64,000 bases of DNA. Source: Laburnicola sp. R22_1. Lineage: Eukaryota; Ascomycota; Dothideomycetes; Pleosporales; Didymosphaeriaceae. Positions 48,609-60,219 of the stretch are shown here, piece after piece. Every line of letters begins with the position of its first letter. Within the stretch, counting starts at the first letter, position 1. The stretch covers positions 1,798,001 to 1,862,000 of the forward strand of contig JACONQ010000016.1 in assembly GCA_014281115.1 (NCBI GenBank), in the 5' to 3' direction. The position numbers and the translations under genes were made by a program. Below the pieces are notes generated by a model that was not told where the DNA came from, did not search any database, and worked only from the letters and a program-made list of their open reading frames with translations.

Positions 48609-50461
48609 ACCTAGATTATAAGCGAGTTGCCCTTATAAGCGAGTCGCCCACCTTATTAACTTTCTATAACGCGTTATCTACAAACTATAATGGCTTAACT
48701 AACTTCTACTTAATTGCCCTATAATAAAGCAGATATCTACCTTGCTATTCTAGCTATTAATTAGAACTAAATTTAGACTATACAAGAGGCTGTACGGGCT
48801 TATAATGTCCCCTAATTAACGCTGCGCGACTGACGCGCCGGGAAGCCTGCGCGACACGATTGCCAGTCCAACTTAAGAAAGCTTACTAAGCTAGAAGAGG
48901 AGGTGATTATTAAGTATATGCTTAATCTAGATTCGCGAGGGTTTGCGCCTACTCTAGAAGCTGTGCGGAATATGGCGGATAAGTTGCTCGCTAAGCGCGG
49001 CAGTGGCCAGGTTAGTTAATAGTGGTCTAGAAACTTTGTCAAGCGAACAGACAGTCTTACTACGTGGTTTAATTGACCGTATAACTACTAGAGAGCGCTT
49101 TGCGAGGATCTAGAAGCTATATAACGCTAGTTTAACCTCGTAGCGCGTATAAAGGCCACCTACGATATTTACAACGAGGACACCTTTAACTTTAATAAGA
49201 CTGGCTTTCTAATGGGCAAGATATTCTCCCAGCTAGTTGTTATAGGATTAGAGAGACGTAGCGGGCCAAAAGCAATTCAGCTAGGCAATTGCGAATGGGT
49301 TACAGTAATCTATAGAATTAATACTGCTAGGTGGGCAATCCTACTCTTTGTTATTTTCGCTGGCTAGTATCACCTCTCTGCCTAGTATAAGGGCGAGGAT
49401 ATACTAGGCGACTAGACTATTAGGCTTAGCGATAATAGTTAGACTACTAACAAGCTTAGTATTGCCTGGCTATAGTACTTTATTAAGCATATAGCAGCGC
49501 GTAGGGTAGGCGCGCGCTAGCTGCTTATACTTAACGGCTATAAGAGCTACAAGTCGCTTAAATTCTAAGAAATCTGCAAGGATAATAATATCTATACTCT
49601 CTGTATACCGCCACATTCGTCGCACCTCCTACAGCCGCTAGATATTAGCTGTTTCTTACTATTAAAGCGGGCGTATAGGTGCTAAGTGTCGAGCCTAATA
49701 TATAACCATATTAACTATATTACTAAGCTTAAGTTTCTACCTACCTTCTGCGCCGTCTATAACTAGTTAATTATAAAGGAGAATATTTGCGCAAGCTTTT
49801 AGGGCGCCAGACTAGCCCTATACAATCTAGAGATAGTAATCTTAAAGCTTAATATTAAGCTAAGGACGCTATCGCTAGCAACCCCACTAGAGGCTGTGTG
49901 GGGGGCTAAAACACCTAGCAATGTGCGCGAACTAGAGGCTCAATCAACGTTAATTCGCGAGCGGATTCGCGCGCATAAGAGCTTGTTACCTGCTTCTATT
50001 ATTAAGAGGCTTAATTAGCTAGAAAGAGGCTCTTCTAAAGCAATGCATTAAATGGCGCTTATGCGTAAGCAAATCTTAAGCCTTAAGAGAGCAAATAAGG
50101 TCGCTATAACGCGTAAGAATTGTAAAAAGAAGCGGATCTAGAAGCAAGGCACCCTATTAAAGGCAGAGGGAGAGGATATTATTACTTAAAGGGCTGTTAA
50201 GCAGCAACTTAAGGGAGAAACGCATTAAGGCAAGGCGCGATTAGATATAAGCTAGTAGGCCTTAGCGCGCTGCGGTCGCTGTAGAGAGACTGGCCATAAC
50301 TTACAAATATATAAAAAGCGTACTATAGATACTACTTAAACTAGGACAGCTCTTATATTAATATTATTTTATTGCGTTATGGATATACAGGCTATAAAAG
50401 GCTAAGAGAGTTATTAAGGTGGGCGACTCGCTTATAAGGGCAACTCGCTTATAATCTAGGT
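48609..50461 (+). mobile_element. Fot1/pogo-type (Tc1-mariner) DNA transposon 1, complete
   Basis: 1,853 bp with perfect 47-bp TIRs (ends ACCTAGATTATAAGCGAG), each holding two direct copies of TATAAGCGAGT(T/C)GCCC. TA at 48,607-48,608 and 50,462-50,463 is the target duplication expected for Tc1/mariner elements. It carries one transposase gene on the plus strand. Confidence 0.93.
48690..50400 (+). pseudogene. Fot1/pogo DDE_1 transposase, RIP-mutated
   Basis: Starts at an ATG at 48,690. The N-terminal psq-type helix-turn-helix (IQEAVRAYNVPQLTLRDR) and CENP-B-type DNA-binding domain (GFAPTLEAVRNMADKLL) are followed by the DDE_1 catalytic domain. As read, the first catalytic region is FNFNKTGFLMG (about 49,190), where Asp-Glu is expected. 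The second is LLILNGYKSY (about 49,530), where Asp is expected. The third follows PPHSSHLLQPLDI (about 49,610). Two catalytic aspartates are thus changed to Asn by G-to-A transitions. A C-terminal zinc knuckle CGRCRETGHNLQIC (about 50,264-50,310) is intact. There are only a few TAG/TAA/TGA stops, so this is one of the least mutated coding regions in the AT-rich block. Confidence 0.92.
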
Positions 50462-50589
50462 TATACGTTTAGGCAGGTTTGTGTATAACTATATATGCCT
50501 ATACATACTTATATATTTAAGTAGGTTTACGTATACCTACGCATATTTATACACGTTTAAGCAAAATTACGCTAAGCTAAAATAAAAAT

Positions 50590-53500
50590 TTTTCCTAATA
50601 AAGTTAAACGCGTTAGTCTTAATCCAAGTCTCTAAGTCGGCATTAAAGTAGACTAGTATTAGCGCACTAGTAAAAGCTTGCTTAAGTCGCTTAAAAGCTT
50701 AAGCTGCGACAAACTCTAGTGCCAAAGGAAACGTCTTAACACGATTTTTAGTCTTCTTTATAAGTTTAGTAAGAGAATAGGCAAGTTGGCTAAAGCCTAG
50801 AATAAACTGTCTATAAAAGTTAGCAAATCCTAAGAAGGCTTAAACGTCTTTAATACTGTAAGGAAGTTACTATTCCTATATAGTCTTAACTTTAGTGGGG
50901 TCTATTTCGATGCCATTAGTTATTAAGATTAACCTAAGGTACTTAACTCGCTTCAGTTTAAACTATGACTTATAAATATCTAAGTAGAGTCTAGCATTAA
51001 TAAGTTTTCCTACTACAAGTCAGACATATTTCTTATATTCATTCTTATTATTAGAGTAAATAAGTATATTGTCTAGATACGCCGTGTAAAAGTCGTCTAG
51101 GTACTATTGCAAAATATTATTAATATATAATTAAAAAGTTCTAGGTGCGTTACATAATCTAAACAGCATAATAAAATATTTATATAAGCTATACCTTATT
51201 AAAAAGGCAGTCTTTTTCTTATCTCCTTCCTTAACACGTATAGCGTTAAAAGCCGCTATAACATTAACAATACTTATAATTCTGGCCTTAATTAGACGTG
51301 CCATAATTTCTTTAATAGAAGGAGGTGTATTATAATTCTTCTTTATGGCTATATTAAGGGCTTTGTAGTCAATGCATATCCTTAACCCGCCTCTAGACTT
51401 CTTAACGCACAAGACTAGGGCGGCGTATAGTAAGCTACTAGGACAAATAAAGCCTTTGCCTAGCATTTTATTAATATACGTCTTAACTACCTTATACTCC
51501 TTTTGTATTAGCCCGTAGATTTTTAGCCTTAAAATAGCTACATCTAAATCTAGATCTATAGCGTAATCGATTCCTAGTTAGTGTGGCGATAGTTTATTTA
51601 CTTTCTTTAGGTCGAATCTATAAGTAAAGTTAAATAAAAATAACAGTAGTAGCTCTATAATTTGTTATTAGGTAAGCGTAGGTTTCTCTATCTTTCTTAT
51701 ATACTTTTTAAAGTCGGCCTTAAACACTACACAATACTATATAGCATAAATGTTAGCTGCGATATACTTATAAAGGTTATTAAAGTCGTCTCTACCTAAG
51801 TCGAGTGCTTTAAAACGTTCCCAATAGTGTGGTTTAATAAAAATAGCTAAATTAGGATCCTTCGAAATTATTATGGCAGTCGCGCAGCCGGAGATTATAT
51901 CTATTCTATTCTTTACTATCTTTTTCTAGATAGCACTATTAGGTAGCTTATTATTATAAATCTTATTAGGCATAGCGCTATCTAAGCAGTTCACTAGACA
52001 GTAAGTTAACTTAAAGCTTAGGGACCTTGTTTCTCTAAACGCTAGTACTAACCTATAATAATTTATCTAATTTATACTAAGTAAGACGTTAAACTTACTA
52101 ATCTTAGAAATATAATATAAGACTATACTAGTATACGTTCTATGTCTAATAGCAACTTTAACTACAGTTTGTAATTTTCTAAATAAGTTACAATTTGCCA
52201 GAGCAAGACTAATAGGACACTCTAATGTAATTTCTTTAAGCTAGTGTTATTTAACTATCTAATAATAAATAAAATAAGTAGTAGCTTCTATGTCCACTAG
52301 ACTACGTGCGCGCAACCATTTTCGTACAACTGGAAGTTTAATATAATAGTCAAATTCTAATTATCTAGACGCGTCTAGCATAGGGTTAACGTCTAAGGCA
52401 AGCGCGAAAATAGTGTGAATAATAGCAGGTTTATCTAGAGTATAATAACTAGCAGCGGCTTTAAGTTAACAAATAGTACGTTTAACCTCCCTTTAGATCC
52501 TACACTAAGGTTGCTTCCAATTGCGATTTAGTTTAAAAGCGCCTCGTTTTCTAAATTCTTATCTGTCTCGCTCTTATAAGCAAAGCTATCCTCATCGTTA
52601 TTAGCATCCTCTATATAGGCAGTGTTAATTGCAGTAGCTAGAGTAAGTATATCCTTAAAAGGGATATAGGCTTTGCCCTTACAAGGTGCAGATTTATTCC
52701 GCAATATATAACCAAATTTGTCGCACTTAAAGCATAGTCCTAACTTACTTATACAATTATATTCTTCTATAGTGCGTTTCTAAATAAGGGCTCGCGGCGC
52801 TTTATATATCTACATCCTATCGCTTAGAAAACGTTTACACAATTAATCCTTTCCTAATATACTTATAAATAACTTCTTTAGACTAGAGTGTAGTTGGCTA
52901 TTAATATTAAGATTATACTAGTGCAGTTAACAAGCGCGAGTAAGAAAGGCCATAAGGCTCTCATTTAGAATTAAGCTAGCAGAGGCTTAATATGCCAATT
53001 TACTATTTATAAGTTAGCGAGCGTAATGTACTTTACTCATCTTATCTATATTAAGTAAGTTAATAACTAATAGAAATTATCCTTGCTATTACGCAAATAT
53101 CTCGCCCTTCTTCTATTATAAGGAGTTGTTATAGAGTTTCTACTTAGCTTTAACAATACAGTTATAGGATATATAAGTCTTATCTAATAGTCTTAGTAGA
53201 TTATCTAAGGTGTTAACTAAGTTAAGGATTAGATACACTAAACTCTAAGCATTATCCTTAATAAAGTAACAAACATAGCAAACCTTATATTCTTTTAATA
53301 GAAGCGTAATGACTTTATTAATTACTTATATACGCTATTATTTATAGTCTTTCTTATCTTTCCCACTAAAGGACTCTATCTTAGGTGCCTTATAGTACAA
53401 TCCTCCACCTATCGCAAGCAATATATAAGACGCGCTAAAAGGTCGCTCTAAATCTCTCTAATTATTACGTTAGTCACAGTTATCGCATTAGTCTTAGTCA

Positions 53501-54650
53501 TCGCATTAATCGCGATAGTTAAATTAATTATAATCTTTCTAGTTATAGTCTTAGGGTTTATATATATTCTCGCAGTTACTATATAAATCTTATTATTCGT
53601 ATCTAGTATTATGGTATAGGTTCTTATTATGACAAGCATGGATAAACCTACGATAAGCCAAACTAGCTAGATAATAGTTAAGAGCGAAATCGCTATTTAA
53701 CGTATAGACATCGCGTTAGAGAGAGCGCGCACAACTAGTGCTATAGGAAAAAGAAAGCGACCTATTAAACTAATTATATGGGAGAGGTTGCCCTCGTTCT
53801 ATTATATTATAGGTTTGATAAGTAGTTTGTTATCTTAGAGCTTTTAACTTATCCTTAGCTATATAAGCTACTTTCTTAGCTAGTAGTGCTTATTTATTTT
53901 ATCTACTACAAGTTATGCTTAAGGTGTTAAGCATTCTAGATAGTATACTAGTAGTTAGCTTTTACGTTATAAAGCTTAGTATTCGTATTCTAGTTAGTAG
54001 TTATTACATTATTAAACTTACTCTGCAACTCTTATCCTGCCTATACTATCTAACAGAAATAAGTAAAGATATCCTTTAGCTCGCCTTTAGCAAAGGCTAA
54101 GTCGATTCCTCGCTACTTATAAGAGTCTAGCAGGGCGTTATGTGCTTGTTATAGTTACTTATAAGCCTTGGAGTTAATATCACCTATAGAGTTATATATA
54201 TTATATAGTTATTAAAACGTAGATTCTAATATATTAAGTCAAGAGAGTTTCTTTACTAGTTGTTCCCTAGACTTTACACACTTAACAATAACGTTAAACT
54301 AGATATTAGGATAGGCCTATACATCCTTAGCAAACTTAGCGGCGTCTGTTAGTTAAAACATCTTTTCTACCTATTCTTCTTAGACATCCTTATATTATAC
54401 TTCTAGGTTATAACCTAGTCCTTCTTCTTTATTAACTAGGCCACAGGCTTTTATAAACAAGTTAAAGGCTCTTAAGAAAGTATATTATTAGTTGTTACGT
54501 ATAAGCAAAGGTGGAGACTTAAAGCAAATCTAAGGTAACGCTTTCTTAGATACTTATATATCCTTAGGGCTGCAACTATTAGACTTTAAGCGCGAGGCTC
54601 CTCGAACTAGTAACTAACATACTTACTCGCGTAAGCAGCCTTAGTTAGAA
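50590..54650 (-). pseudogene. Ty3/gypsy gag-pol, RIP-degraded, 3'-truncated
   Basis: Minus strand. Gag is at about 54,100-52,650, ending in a CCHC zinc knuckle (LCFKCDKFGYI then RN, about 52,740-52,690). The protease region follows. The linker LSPHQLGIDYAIDLDLDVA (about 51,590) leads into an open reverse transcriptase start (51,466-51,131; MLGKGFICPSSLLYAALVLC, KKSRGGLRICIDYKALN, FRLCNAPRTF). The YLDNILIYSN box lies at about 51,080-51,050. RNase H is cut off near 50,590, where minisatellite begins, so integrase and the 3' LTR are absent. The 5' leader probably extends to about 55,300, but I find no LTR there. YxDD has become YLDN. Inactive. Confidence 0.88.
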
Positions 54651-55323
54651 GATTAGTAAGGTGTCTAAATTATTATATAGTAAGTGTTATACAGAACGTC
54701 GCGTTATTTAAACTTAGTTATATTAAAAATATTATTAATCCTATTAGTTATTATATTAAAATATTAGAATATATTTTGCAATAGTTAAGTATTCTAAGCT
54801 ATAGGTCTAGCTTATAGGTTTATAGTAGAGATAACTAGTAACTAAGATTACGAGTTACCCATAATAGTAGTAGATTCTTAAGTATTATCTGCACCTACCT
54901 AACTATAAGCAAAGGTCTCTATAAAGAATAGGATAAAGTTCTTTAGGTCTTTAGTCCTATAAGATTGCAATATAGGCAAGTCTATGTTACCAAAGTTAAA
55001 ACTACCTAGTATAGGAGATTAGGGTGCACAGCATTAACCTTGCTTATTATATATACTACTAACGTGGAAGTAGCTAGATACTATTAGTAGTAGGTAAGTC
55101 GAAGTTATAAGTCAAAGTTAATATTATAGATATAGATAAGGTGTAGTCTTTGGCACCTTAGGTAGTGTTATACAAAAGTCGCTAGCCAAATTTATTACTA
55201 ATATCTATTCTACTAAATTGCCCTAGATATTACTACTATTACTATAAAACACTATAAATTACTATAAAGTTATAGTAGGGAGGGCTAGGTCCTTATTAAG
55301 TTGTTCTCTTTGCTAATATTCTA
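54651..55323. other. RIP-degraded leader-like sequence, no gene
   Basis: About 670 bp upstream (minus-strand sense) of the gypsy gag with no readable protein; probably untranslated leader of that element. Ends at the TA where Fot1-like element 2 is inserted. Confidence 0.4.
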
Positions 55324-57056
55324 AGCTAGCTAATACATAAGCTAGCCACTCGGGTAAGCTGGCCACCCTACCAAAACGCGACACCTGCACAAAATATATA
55401 ATTTCTTAGCAACACTACTTATAATTGCTATTAACTACATATAGATTTAAGCGCTGCAGCTACTATAGCTATATTAGCTATTTCTAAGGTGCTTAATATA
55501 GTAGATCTATGTAGTTAAGCTGCTAAAGCCTTAGCTGCGCGTATAGCCTCCCTAATACTCTCTACCTCTGCAAAGCGTTAATTTAGGTCTACTTAAACGC
55601 GCTTACGCTGACGCTGAGAGGTAGATATCTCTAGCTGCTGCTTAAGTTATCTTTTCTCTGCTTCTAGGCCTGTAGCTCTAGTATTTGCAGCTGCTAGAGC
55701 CTTACCTACTTTTTGTAGGAGTAGCCGGGTTGTATAACCTAGATTCTTAACGCTCTGGATGCTGCGCTGCACTATATAGAGATCGCAAGGACTGGCATCT
55801 AGTATCTGCCCATTTAACATCAATCACGTGCTTAGCTTGTCGCAGGTCTCTTAGAGGCCTACTATGCCTACACGTTAGTAGTAGCCTTAATAGTAGCTCT
55901 AGTCCTTCCTAGCTTAATAATAGCAGGTAATAAAGCGCTCCTTCTTAACAGGCGCAGCGTCGTCGAGTGATACAAGCTCCTAGATCTAACGTCTATAACT
56001 AGACTTAATTATAGAGAAAGGAGCGAGATCTAGAGGCTATAGAACGTGTAAGGTATGCGTAGGTAGATATAGGAGCTATATACAATACAGCCTATAGAGC
56101 TATAGAAAGTCTATATTAATATGGCTACTATAACTGTTAAGTATTAGAAGCCTATACTAGCTATTAGATACAGCCGTCTTAGATATAAATATACGCTGCA
56201 GCCACTCTACACCTATTGCTTTTAACATCTATCCGTTCTTAGAGGTTGTATAGATCTAGTTAGATACGTAGAATAAGGAGAACTATGTTGTCTATAGGCT
56301 CTAGCCCTTAAAGATAATCGCGCAGCGTAGCTTCTATCCTATTGCAGATACACACTTAATTATAGAGATCTACTCGCGATTCTCTAGAGATTATATATAA
56401 GCCTTCTTTTTCTAACTACTAAAGAATACTCTAGTGTTAGTACATACCCCTAGAGTAACACTAGTCTTATCTATATTATATATATTCTCTGCCTATATAT
56501 TAAGCCGCTGTTAAGTCTACTTATAGAGCTCTAGAAACGCGCGTAGCTACTCTAGTGTTGCTGTATTAGCTCTCTAAGCCTCTAGCTTTCTGCTAACTAT
56601 AGAGGCAACGCGTAGCTAGCGCTAAAGGAAGTGTAAGAGCCAGAGCTTGCTAACAGGCTAGTTGTCGCCATTTATACGCAGAATTTAATTTGCTATTTCT
56701 TAAGCGCGAGCGTGCGAGGGAGGGCAGGCGCGTGCGTCTTCTTTAAGGATCTAGTCTACTAGGAAGTTCTTTTATAGAGGAGTTAGATACTGCTAGTGTT
56801 AGTAACTAACGCGTTAGTTTTGTACGCTATTAATGCGCGTTAATAGGATTAATTAAGGAATACTATACGCGATAGCCATAGCGTAATAACTAGAATAAAT
56901 GCCTGTATTAAAATCCCTAATAGCTAATTATATAGCATACTTACAGGCGTCTATATTAATAAGCATTATAGAGAAATATAATGTGTTTTGTGCAGGTGTC
57001 GCGTTTTAGTAGGGTGGCCAGCTTACTTAGGTAGCTAGCTTACGTATTGGCTAGCT
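55324..57056 (-). mobile_element. Fot1/pogo-type DNA transposon 2, complete ends
   Basis: 1,733 bp bounded by imperfect TIRs of about 70 bp. Both ends show AAGCTAGC, GTAAGCTGGCCACCCTAC and AACGCGACACCTGCAC in order. TA flanks both sides (55,322-55,323; 57,057-57,058). TIRs with internal direct repeats and a TA target are typical of the Fot1 branch of Tc1/mariner. It is distinct from element 1. Confidence 0.9.
55430..56880 (-). pseudogene. Fot1/pogo DDE_1 transposase of element 2, RIP-degraded
   Basis: Minus strand. The clearest block is the second catalytic region RLLILDSYSSHINIDFL (about 56,160-56,105), where the Asp is still present and Gly-His-Gly has become Ser-Tyr-Ser. It is followed by LLYLPTHT-like sequence. 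Upstream, ANRCRVAAAYIYI-type sequence at about 56,210 fits the W-L----F segment of the domain. The N-terminal DNA-binding part (56,850-56,400) is too decayed to place exactly. Many stops, inactive. Confidence 0.75.
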
Positions 57057-57371
57057 TATAGCAGCACACGCGTTAACCCGCGCGTCTAGCTCTACTATCT
57101 ACCTACTCTCCATAATATTAGTTACGCCTAAGAGGAAAAATATTCTTAGTTAAGTTAAGTTTCTATATATTATTGTTAACTACATTATTACTTATACACA
57201 CACTACTACACTCTAAGTCTAGATATACTATATAATTATAGAATCTTTAATTTATTATCGTATAATTCTCTAATTTATTATTGTACTGGCTCGCGTAGAT
57301 ATAATTACTAGCGCTCTAGTTAGTGGGCCTATCGCAGCTAAAACCCTAAGAAGGAAGTAATAGCAGTATAG
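57057..57371. other. AT-rich spacer, nothing recognised
   Basis: About 315 bp of RIP-like sequence between Fot1-like element 2 and the solo LTR. Near 57,235-57,275 TTTATTRTYGTATAATTCTC-like words are repeated twice. No gene. Confidence 0.4.
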
Positions 57372-57556
57372 TATTAGGGTTTAGGCCTATAATAGTTAGA
57401 ATAAAGGTAAGTTAATTTCTAGTATATAAAATACTGCTATGCTAAGTGGGTAGGTAGGGCAATAGCACCTTATAGGTGCTACTAAGCTAACGCTAAATCG
57501 GGTCTAGCGCCAAATTAACATTGTTCTAGGCTGGGTGCCGCTATGGATTCATAACA
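57372..57556 (-). repeat. Solo LTR, RIPed (family L, copy 3)
   Basis: 185 bp, same length and nearly the same sequence as 18,631-18,815, orientation minus (TGTTATGAATCC... at the 57,556 end). No internal element sequence or polypurine tract adjoins it. Confidence 0.8.
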
Positions 57557-58950
57557 CTTAATTAGCATTTTATAGGTAGTATAGGCATCTAGGGTACTCT
57601 AGCTACCCTAGCTACTCTAGGTGCACTGGCAGTATAGATGCGTATTCTTACGCAACCTTACGCATACACACACTAAGAAAAAAGTAGTATTACTAGTGCG
57701 CTCTAAGCGCGTTTAGTGCGTAGGCATGCGCAGGCGTGCTTAGAGCCGCTTAGGTGCCCTAGGTGCTTATACTCGCTTAAAACTTTTCCTAATATAATTA
57801 AAAAGAGCGTAAAAAAGTAATTATAAAAAAGCGACTTAATTTATAATTTTTTTAAGTTAATTATAAAAGAGTATTTAGCACTACTTTATTTAGTTCTATT
57901 ATAGGTTTAGTATTTTAAAATTAAACTATTTAGCTTAAAAAGTAAAACTTAATACATATTAAGCACTTTGCAGTAATAAGACTAGACTATAGAATTTAGA
58001 GACTTAAGCACAATATAACTTCTTTTATTATAAATCTAATATTTAAATTAAAGTTTAAATACGTTCTCCTTATAGTAAATATCTTTCGTATAAGATATAA
58101 TGTCTGGGCCTATATATAGGTAAGGACCTTAGGAAGTAAGGCACAGTCTAGGGGGGCCGCATTATTAGCTAGTAAGAGACCCGTATAGCTCGTGGCCAGA
58201 ATGTTGTTTTTCGTGCGATATTCGCTCTTTATCTGGGTGTTGCTAATAGACCGGCTCTTCAAATTTCAAGTTATAGGTAAGGATGTGAAACTTAAGCTTA
58301 GAGGAAAGTTTGCGCTAACCTTGTGCAAAGGTCGAGTTAAGAGGTGCAAGCGGTACTAGCGTAATGGCCTTCCTTTTTGCGGCAATTATTATGGAATCTG
58401 TCTTCATAATACAAATCACAGAGTTAAATTAATACATCTCGAAGGGCTTGTTACATTATATAGTAACCTTACTTTTAATAGTTATTGCTGTGTATAAGGT
58501 AATAACTAGGAATTTGGTGCAGCGACCTGCAATTAAGGTCGTATTAGTAGCCATTACGGATGGCCCTTATCGGTTAATAAGTTGTGGTGGGGTGAAATTA
58601 GAGTCTTATAATGTTTCCTTATATACTCGGGATCAGAATTTGCTATAGTAGGAAACTCGAGATAGAATGTGGCTTTACAGTTCACAGTGGGTTGCGCAGA
58701 ACTTATTAATAAAATTTAGTAATTATTTACTTAATTTAATATTTAGTAAGCATTATTAATACACAATGCTTGTATAAAAAGCGGGATTGCAGATAGAAAG
58801 AAAGACTTAAGTAATAGCAAATATGAGTTATTACATGGATAGCGTTCCGAGGCTAGCTATCTTATAGATACTCTCTATGTCGTATGCACTCTACACTAAT
58901 CCTAACTAGTACAAAATTTTAAAACGAAAAATAAAACAGAGCTATTTTAA
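57557..58950. other. Transition from RIPed to normal DNA, no supported gene
   Basis: Strongly AT-rich up to about 58,100, including a R1-like word (TTAAAAAGAGCGTAAAAAAG near 57,797). From 58,140 the composition becomes mixed, with GC-containing words returning. A 66-codon open frame at 58,448-58,648 has no recognisable domain and a start inside AT-rich sequence; I do not call it a gene. This may be old unique DNA with light RIP leakage from the repeats. Confidence 0.5.
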
Positions 58951-59163
58951 GCTGCAGTGTAAATTACGGAATTCCTTCCGAGTTAAATTGTACTATGCGT
59001 AGCCACTGACGTCACAAACTCTCCTTAGGTGAAAATCCAAGGATACCTAATAAGTACGCTAGCCTACGCGACCGCCGACTCGTAGTTTTTGTCGCTCTTG
59101 TTTGCACCAGCCCCACCTCACCTACAACACCTGGGGTGCCGTCAACGAGCCAGGTTCGACAAG

Positions 59164-59211
59164 GTACGTAAGTCGCTCTCCGATCACTTGTTCATACTAA
59201 TCACAACAGAT
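59164..59211 (+). other. Possible 5' UTR intron
   Basis: GTACGTAAGT donor-like sequence at 59,164, an ACTAATC branch-like site at about 59,195 and a CACAACAG acceptor at about 59,211, all upstream of the F-box-like start codon. Length (about 48 bp) is at the lower limit for fungal introns. No transcript evidence. Confidence 0.35.
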
Positions 59212-59246
59212 ATAACGACGGCCAAAAGGTCAGTACAGGGCTCAGC

Positions 59247-60080
59247 ATGGCGGTGCAAAACTCCGTGGATGACATGGAGTCGTCGACGCGCAAAATCTTC
59301 TTACACACCCCAATGAACATCCTGCCCGGCGGTTCGGTCACCATCTCGGGAAGCTCCATGCCTTTTGAGCTGCGCATCGGCGACTCAGATCCTATTATCG
59401 TTGACGGATGCATGTCCTTAACGCTCAAAGCGCCCTCGAAGTCCTCTATACAACTCAACACAGGTCTCGAGCCCCGCTTTGAGAAAGGATGGAACAAGCT
59501 ACCTGACGAGATCAAAATTCGCATTCTCAAGTATAACCTTATCTACGATCCAAACATCGACCACGATGGTACATTTGTAGTCCTAGGGGGTGTGGAGGTG
59601 CATGATACGCGACGAGATCTCTGCCACCGTCTAGCTATGAGTCCGGACATCGCCAATCTATCTCGCCAAGTATATTATGAGGAAAACATATTTCACATGG
59701 GTACAACCAATTGGAGCAGGTACGGCATTGAGGTTGACCCGGAGATTGAAAGGCTATTTCGGTATCCTAAGCCCTCCGTGAACTACTACATTCGCCGAAT
59801 CAGCTTGGATATTGATTTCACTATGTCAGACTGGGAACGTCTAGGGAAAATGGCCGACGGCGTATATGGGTTCCCCAATCTACAGTACATCACTTTGACA
59901 GTGTTCGTGCGTTCCATCTGGTGGGTTGGGGAAGAGAAAGAATTTAAGGAGTTTCTCGAGACGGTTCCTAAACTGGTTTTCAGTTGCAACGGCTGGATGA
60001 GAAATACGTTCGAGTTATGGCCACACTGGAAACAGCACTGGCCTGCGGTCCGTGACAAAGTCGCTTTCTTGGGATGCTAG
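59247..60080 (+). CDS. F-box-like domain protein, 277 aa
   Basis: Single uninterrupted exon with normal codon use, ATG in a good context (CAGCATGGCGG). Residues 20-72 are rich in short strand-forming segments (ILPGGSVTISGSSMPFELRI). A short F-box-like helix follows at residues 82-98 (WNKLPDEIKIRILKYNL). The rest is predicted alpha/beta with several Trp pairs (SIWWVGEE, residues 223-230) and no signal peptide or membrane segment. F-box proteins recruit substrates to SCF ubiquitin ligases through Skp1; many fungal genomes carry large lineage-specific families of short F-box-like proteins of this kind. The upstream open frame has no ATG and no evidence of use. It is the first intact gene right of the RIPed block, about 300 bp from the boundary, and no RIP stops are seen. 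Specific target unknown. Confidence 0.8.
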   Translation: MAVQNSVDDMESSTRKIFLHTPMNILPGGSVTISGSSMPFELRIGDSDPIIVDGCMSLTLKAPSKSSIQLNTGLEPRFEKGWNKLPDEIKIRILKYNLIYDPNIDHDGTFVVLGGVEVHDTRRDLCHRLAMSPDIANLSRQVYYEENIFHMGTTNWSRYGIEVDPEIERLFRYPKPSVNYYIRRISLDIDFTMSDWERLGKMADGVYGFPNLQYITLTVFVRSIWWVGEEKEFKEFLETVPKLVFSCNGWMRNTFELWPHWKQHWPAVRDKVAFLGC

Positions 60081-60219
60081 ATGAGAGGCGGAATATCATT
60101 CAACCCCACGATAAGAAAAGGTTACGGCACTGCGAGCGGTCGGTTTAGGGAAATACACAAGAAATGGGTGCTAATATGCGGGGGAGCTAAAGTATAATGT
60201 AACTTCAACTCCTAACATC

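Noticed and set aside
58448..58648. 66-codon open frame in the transition zone
   Set aside because: Starts in AT-rich sequence, no recognisable domain or splice context; insufficient to call a gene.
59089..59316. 75-codon open frame overlapping the start of the F-box-like gene
   Set aside because: Begins at TTG with no ATG and runs out of frame into the real gene; it is a shadow.
59201..60058. Minus-strand open frames of 109 and 90 codons
   Set aside because: Antisense shadows of the 277-codon F-box-like gene.
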